This document shows, piece by piece, positions 6,228-9,813 of a DNA stretch of 9,813 nt. Every line of letters starts with the position of its first letter. The first letter of the stretch is position 1. A program made the translations under genes and the position numbers. Source of the DNA: Eubacteriales bacterium (lineage in GTDB: Bacteria; Bacillota; Clostridia; Christensenellales; CAG-138); assembly GCA_028701165.1 (NCBI GenBank), contig JAQVRG010000036.1:1-9813 (forward strand), read 5' to 3'. The notes under the pieces are model-generated. The model did not search any database. It was not told the origin of the DNA and saw nothing but the letters and a program-made list of their open reading frames with translations.

Positions 6228-7790
6228 ATGGAGCAGAATGAAAACGTAGTGGAAATGCGCGGGATCACCAAGGTGTACCCCAACGGCATTGCCGCCAATC
6301 AAAGCGTGGATTTTTTCGTTCGCAAGGGCGAAATACACGCGCTGATGGGCGAAAACGGCGCGGGAAAATCCACGCTGATGAAGATGCTCTTCGGCTTAGA
6401 GCAGCCCACATCGGGCGCGATCACCGTAAACGGGGAAAAGGTTTCGCTCACCTCTCCGACGGTAGCGATCTCCAAGGGCATCGGCATGGTGCACCAGCAC
6501 TTTATGCTCGTGCCCAGCCTTACGGTAGCCGAAAACATCGTGCTGGGCATGCCCCCCAAGAAGGGGCTGTTTATCGACTATAAAAAGGCGGTCGAGATCA
6601 CGGAGGAATACGCCCAAAGGTATAACCTCCATGTGGAACCCGACGCCAAGGTGATGGACATACCCGTCGGCATGAAGCAGAAGGTCGAGATACTCAAAGC
6701 CTTGGTGCGCGGCGCTAAGATACTCATACTCGACGAGCCGACGGCGGTTTTGACCACGCAGGAGACGGGCGAGCTTTTTAAGGAGTTGATCCATCTCAAG
6801 GAGCAGGGCTACACCATCATCTTCATTTCACATAAGCTCAAGGAGATCAAGGAGATCACCGACCGGCTCACCATCATGCGCGCCGGCAAATCCATGGGCG
6901 TATACAACACGGCGGATATCAGCGAGCAGGAGATCTCCCGCTTGATGGTCGGCCGCGACGTGGTGCTGTCCGTCGAGAAGGACAAGGCGGTACCCACAGA
7001 CGTCGTGCTCAAGGTAAACGATATCGAATACACCAACGAATGGAACAAGAAGATGCTCGATAAAATCTCCTTTTCCGTGCGGCGCGGCGAGATCCTCGGC
7101 ATCGCGGGCGTGGAGGGGAACGGGCAGCGCGAGCTTGTGGATATCCTCTTTAGCTTGGACGCGCCCGACGCGGGAAGCGCCACGGTACTGGGGCAAAACA
7201 TCCTCAACACCCCGCAGGAGAAGATACGCCAAATGGGCGTGTCGCTCGTGCCGGAGGACAGGATGACGTTTGGCATCGCGGGGGACGGCACCATCGAGGA
7301 GAACGTCATTTCCGACCGGTTCGCCAAGAAGGAATTCAACAAAGGGCCGCTGTTTGACATGCAGGCTATCCACGCCGAGAGCGACAGGCTGATCGACGAA
7401 TACACGGTGCTTTGCAAATCCTCCAAGCAGCAGGTCAAGATGCTCTCGGGCGGCAACATCCAAAAGGTCGTGGTCGCGCGCGAGTTTTCCAGCGATCCCA
7501 CGCTCATCATCGCCGATCAGCCCACGCGCGGCATCGACGTGGGCGCAACCGAGTTCATCCGCAAAAAGCTCGTTGAGCTTTCGAGAAACGGCGCGGCCGT
7601 GCTGCTGGTCTCCGCCGACCTCAACGAGGTCATGGAGCTTTCCGACAGTCTGATCGTGCTTTACGGCGGCAAGATCGCCGCTTACTTTGACGATACTTCC
7701 GCGCTGGACGACGAGGTCATGGGCGAATATATGCTGGGACTTAAGCGCCAGAGCACAGAGGAGATCGGGAGGGTCTGTCATGAAGGATAA
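6228..7790 (+). CDS. Double-NBD ATPase of the nucleoside ABC importer (YufO/NupO-like)
   Basis: A 520-residue cytoplasmic ATPase with two fused nucleotide-binding domains that powers nucleoside uptake with the two permeases that follow. NBD1: Walker A GENGAGKST (41-49), Q-loop Q90 in VHQHF, signature region DIPVGMKQ (144-151), Walker B ILILDEP (165-171), switch H202. NBD2: degenerate Walker A GVEGNGQRE (294-302, no Lys-Ser/Thr), signature LSGGN (406-410), Walker B IIADQPTRGID (427-437) with Gln in place of the catalytic Glu, and SAD instead of the switch His. A weak second domain is usual for the sugar and nucleoside branch; loss of the signature Ser in NBD1 is less so. The HFMLVPSLTVAENI segment (91-104) resembles nucleoside-type ATPases more than RbsA-type ones. 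Length is normal. It overlaps the next gene by 11 bp, so translation is probably coupled. Confidence 0.95.
   Translation: MEQNENVVEMRGITKVYPNGIAANQSVDFFVRKGEIHALMGENGAGKSTLMKMLFGLEQPTSGAITVNGEKVSLTSPTVAISKGIGMVHQHFMLVPSLTVAENIVLGMPPKKGLFIDYKKAVEITEEYAQRYNLHVEPDAKVMDIPVGMKQKVEILKALVRGAKILILDEPTAVLTTQETGELFKELIHLKEQGYTIIFISHKLKEIKEITDRLTIMRAGKSMGVYNTADISEQEISRLMVGRDVVLSVEKDKAVPTDVVLKVNDIEYTNEWNKKMLDKISFSVRRGEILGIAGVEGNGQRELVDILFSLDAPDAGSATVLGQNILNTPQEKIRQMGVSLVPEDRMTFGIAGDGTIEENVISDRFAKKEFNKGPLFDMQAIHAESDRLIDEYTVLCKSSKQQVKMLSGGNIQKVVVAREFSSDPTLIIADQPTRGIDVGATEFIRKKLVELSRNGAAVLLVSADLNEVMELSDSLIVLYGGKIAAYFDDTSALDDEVMGEYMLGLKRQSTEEIGRVCHEG
7767..7773 (+). promoter_or_regulatory. Ribosome binding site setting the start of permease 1
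   Basis: GGGAGGG lies 6 nt before the ATG at 7780, inside the end of the ATPase gene. The permease frame is open back to about 7687, but the extra residues there are polar and arginine-rich and lack a ribosome site. Confidence 0.75.
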
Positions 7791-8898
7791 ACGCTTATTC
7801 GCATTCGAGCTCGTGCGCGGCGCGGCAGCCATTCTATTGGCGCTGGGCGTGGCGACGGTCTTTATATTCCTGTGTTCGGACGAGCCGCTGACCGCGCTTC
7901 GCTATCTGTTGATAGGGCCGCTTGTCAGCGCGCGCGGCGGGTTCAACACCTCGGGCTTCTATACGATCCTTGCCGCGATGATCCCCACGGTATTCACCGG
8001 CCTTGCCACCTGCGTCATGTTCTCCGCCAACCAGTTCAACCTTGGCGGCGAGGGCTGCGTAATGCTTGGCGGCTTCGTGGGCGCGCTGTGCGGCATCTAT
8101 ATCCAGATGAACACCGGCCTTCACGCCGTGGTGTGCGTCGTGATCGCGGCCGCCATCTGCGGTGCCGTAATGCTCATACCCGCAGTTTTGAAGGTAAAAC
8201 TAGGCGCGAGCGAAATGGTCACGTCCCTGATGCTCAACTACATCGTGATGTATGTGGTTCTGCACTTTTTGAACTACACGTTTGCCGACCGCAGCAAGGG
8301 CTCCACGCAGACCTTCCCCTTTGCGGAAACGGCCAAGATACCGGCGCTGGTGCCGGGTGGCTCCAAGCTTACATGGGGCTTTGTCGTAGCGCTCGTGTTC
8401 GTGGTGCTCGTAGCGCTGTTTATGTACCGCACGCGCTGGGGCTACACCATCCGCATGATCGGCGTCAACCAGTCCTTTGCCAAGTATTCGGGCATGCAGG
8501 TGGGCAAAACCATCGTATTGTCGCAGGTGATCGGCGGCGTGCTCTCGGGTCTCGGCGGCAGCATCGAGGTGCTCGGAAGATTCAACACCTTCCTTTGGAA
8601 GGAGCTTCCCGGCTATGGCTGGTCGGGCATCACGATTGCGATACTCGCCAAGAACAACCCGGCGTTTGTGCCGCTTGCGGCGTTCTTTATCGCGTATCTT
8701 AACAAGGGCTGTCAGCTCATGGCGACCTATTGCGACGTGCCCAGCGAGATGATCGACATCATACAAGCCGCGATCTTCCTGTTCTTCGCGGCGGAGCAGT
8801 TCCTCTCGGGCTACAGGCAGAAGATCGTGGTGCGAAACGCGCAGGCGGATCTGAAAAAGCTCGGCGACACGGTCGCCGCGGAAGGGGGGCAGGCGTAA
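7780..8898 (+). CDS. Nucleoside ABC importer permease 1 (YufP/NupP-like)
   Basis: Integral membrane subunit of the BPD_transp_2 family (the ribose/branched-chain amino acid/nucleoside permease type). The 372-residue product has about 8-10 hydrophobic segments, starting with residues 12-32 and ending near 343, then a polar cytoplasmic tail (344-372). Family motifs are NQFNLGGEG (84-92), GASEMVTSLMLNYIV (142-156) and RMIGVNQSFAKYSGM (225-239), the last two typical of the nucleoside branch. The long hydrophilic loop at about 166-197 is expected in this first, longer permease. The start overlaps the ATPase stop by 11 bp, and its own stop shares one base with the start of permease 2 (TAATG), so all three are probably translated together in fixed ratio. 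Assigned to nucleosides from its operon partners. Confidence 0.94.
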   Translation: MKDKRLFAFELVRGAAAILLALGVATVFIFLCSDEPLTALRYLLIGPLVSARGGFNTSGFYTILAAMIPTVFTGLATCVMFSANQFNLGGEGCVMLGGFVGALCGIYIQMNTGLHAVVCVVIAAAICGAVMLIPAVLKVKLGASEMVTSLMLNYIVMYVVLHFLNYTFADRSKGSTQTFPFAETAKIPALVPGGSKLTWGFVVALVFVVLVALFMYRTRWGYTIRMIGVNQSFAKYSGMQVGKTIVLSQVIGGVLSGLGGSIEVLGRFNTFLWKELPGYGWSGITIAILAKNNPAFVPLAAFFIAYLNKGCQLMATYCDVPSEMIDIIQAAIFLFFAAEQFLSGYRQKIVVRNAQADLKKLGDTVAAEGGQA

Positions 8899-9813
8899 TG
8901 TTTGAACAGCTTCTTTCCATGGTCTTTAGCGCCGACTTCCTCGCGTCTGTCGTGCGCATCACAGCGCCCATCCTATTCGCGGCCCTCGGTGCTGTCATCG
9001 CCGAAAAGGCGGGCGTCACCAACATCGGTCTTGAGGGCACGATGATGATCACCGCGCTTTTTGGAACGCTCACAAGCTACTGGACGCAAAGCTGGGTGAT
9101 CGGCGTCATTTGCGCGATGCTCGTAGGCATGCTCTTGGGGCTGATGATGGGCTTTTTCGCGCTCAAGCTTAAAACGGACATCATACTTGCCGGTATCGCC
9201 GTCAATATGCTTGGCGGCGGCGGCACCATCTTCCTTCTTTATATGTTCACCGGCATGCGCGGCAACACCGGCGCGCTGGTAAGCCCGAACATCCTCATTC
9301 CCACCATCAACATCCCCGTGATCGAAAGCATACCGATACTCGGCGACATCCTTTCCGGGCATTCGGTGCTGACCTATGTCGCCTTCCTTCTCGTGTGGGC
9401 GATCTGGGTGCTGCTTTATAAAACCTCGCTGGGACTCAACATCCGCGCGGTGGGCGAAAATTCCAACGCCGCGTCCAGCGTGGGCGTGTCGGTGTTGAAG
9501 ATCAAGTATATCGCCATCGCGCTTTCGGGGGTCTTGGCAGGCCTTGGCGGCGCGTTCATGTCCATGTACTATTCGCAGGGCTGGAACTCCGGCATGGTGG
9601 CGGGGCGCGGCTTTATCGCGCTTGCGGCCCAAGCCATGGGACGCGGCGAACCCGTGGGCGCGATGCTCTCGTCGCTGCTGTTCGGCCTTGCGCAGGCGCT
9701 TCGCACCAAGGTATCCGGCTTGCAGGGCGTATCGAGCTATCTTGTGTCGCTCATCCCGTATGTGGTCACGGTCGTCGGCCTTGTGCTCTACGCGATCTCC
9801 ACCATGCGCAAGC
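8898..9813 (+). CDS. Nucleoside ABC importer permease 2 (YufQ/NupQ-like), 3' end beyond window
   Basis: Second membrane subunit of the same importer, also BPD_transp_2 family. The frame is open from the ATG at 8898 to the last base, giving 305 residues with no stop. Family members are usually a little over 300 long, so only a few residues should be missing. Motifs include AEKAGVTNIGLEGTMM (35-50), the standard hallmark of this subunit, and IRAVGENSNAASSVGVSVLK (182-201), the loop thought to contact the ATPase. GRGFIALAAQAMGRGEPVGA (236-255) matches the conserved C-terminal half. About eight hydrophobic segments are visible. Translation starts in a TAATG overlap with permease 1, with AAGGGGGG (8882-8889) as ribosome site. 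It pairs with permease 1 to form the channel. Any further operon genes, such as nucleoside-catabolic enzymes, would lie to the right of the window. Confidence 0.93.
   Translation, partial: MFEQLLSMVFSADFLASVVRITAPILFAALGAVIAEKAGVTNIGLEGTMMITALFGTLTSYWTQSWVIGVICAMLVGMLLGLMMGFFALKLKTDIILAGIAVNMLGGGGTIFLLYMFTGMRGNTGALVSPNILIPTINIPVIESIPILGDILSGHSVLTYVAFLLVWAIWVLLYKTSLGLNIRAVGENSNAASSVGVSVLKIKYIAIALSGVLAGLGGAFMSMYYSQGWNSGMVAGRGFIALAAQAMGRGEPVGAMLSSLLFGLAQALRTKVSGLQGVSSYLVSLIPYVVTVVGLVLYAISTMRK

Noticed and set aside
1..9813. Mobile elements, CRISPR arrays, tRNA or rRNA genes, phage genes
   Set aside because: Both strands were read for transposase-like frames, terminal inverted repeats, spaced direct repeats and RNA gene cores, and nothing convincing was found.

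Overview
The window looks like chromosomal DNA from a GC-rich member of the Clostridia or a related Firmicute. The reasons are purine-rich Shine-Dalgarno sites such as AAGGAGAG, substrate-binding proteins made as lipoproteins, a membrane GGDEF protein of a kind common in Clostridia, and a BMP-type nucleoside ABC operon. This placement is inferred from gene style, and no marker gene fixes the genus. No mobile element, CRISPR array, tRNA or rRNA is visible.

The left half (1-4757) is a signalling block. A membrane-bound diguanylate cyclase, cut by the window's left edge, reads rightward and ends at 914. Convergent to it, on the minus strand, is a two-gene unit: a large hybrid histidine kinase (1977-4634), then a TRAP/DctP-type substrate-binding lipoprotein (898-1920). 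The dctP-like stop lies inside the end of the cyclase gene, a 17-bp overlap. No TRAP membrane subunits are present, so the binding protein may act as a ligand sensor for the kinase rather than as part of a transporter. The kinase has an extracellular Cache-like sensor, an intact catalytic core, one degenerate and one intact receiver domain, and no HPt domain.

The middle (4635-4979) is a 345-bp divergent intergenic region. It has one good sigma-A-type promoter facing each way: TTGAAA-N17-TATGAT leftward for the kinase operon, and TTGACA-N17-TACACT rightward for the transporter operon. A 12-bp AT palindrome sits near the predicted kinase start point, and a short direct repeat overlaps its -35 box.

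The right half (4980-9813) is a nucleoside-type ABC importer in the usual order: BMP-family lipoprotein, double-NBD ATPase, permease 1, permease 2 (last codons beyond the window). A strong hairpin after the binding-protein gene probably makes it the most abundant product, in line with its very biased codon use. The last three genes overlap or touch and look translationally coupled. The layout matches nupNOPQ of Bacillus subtilis (guanosine uptake), but the exact substrate cannot be read from sequence alone. A functional link between the signalling block and the importer is possible through the shared intergenic region, but is not shown.
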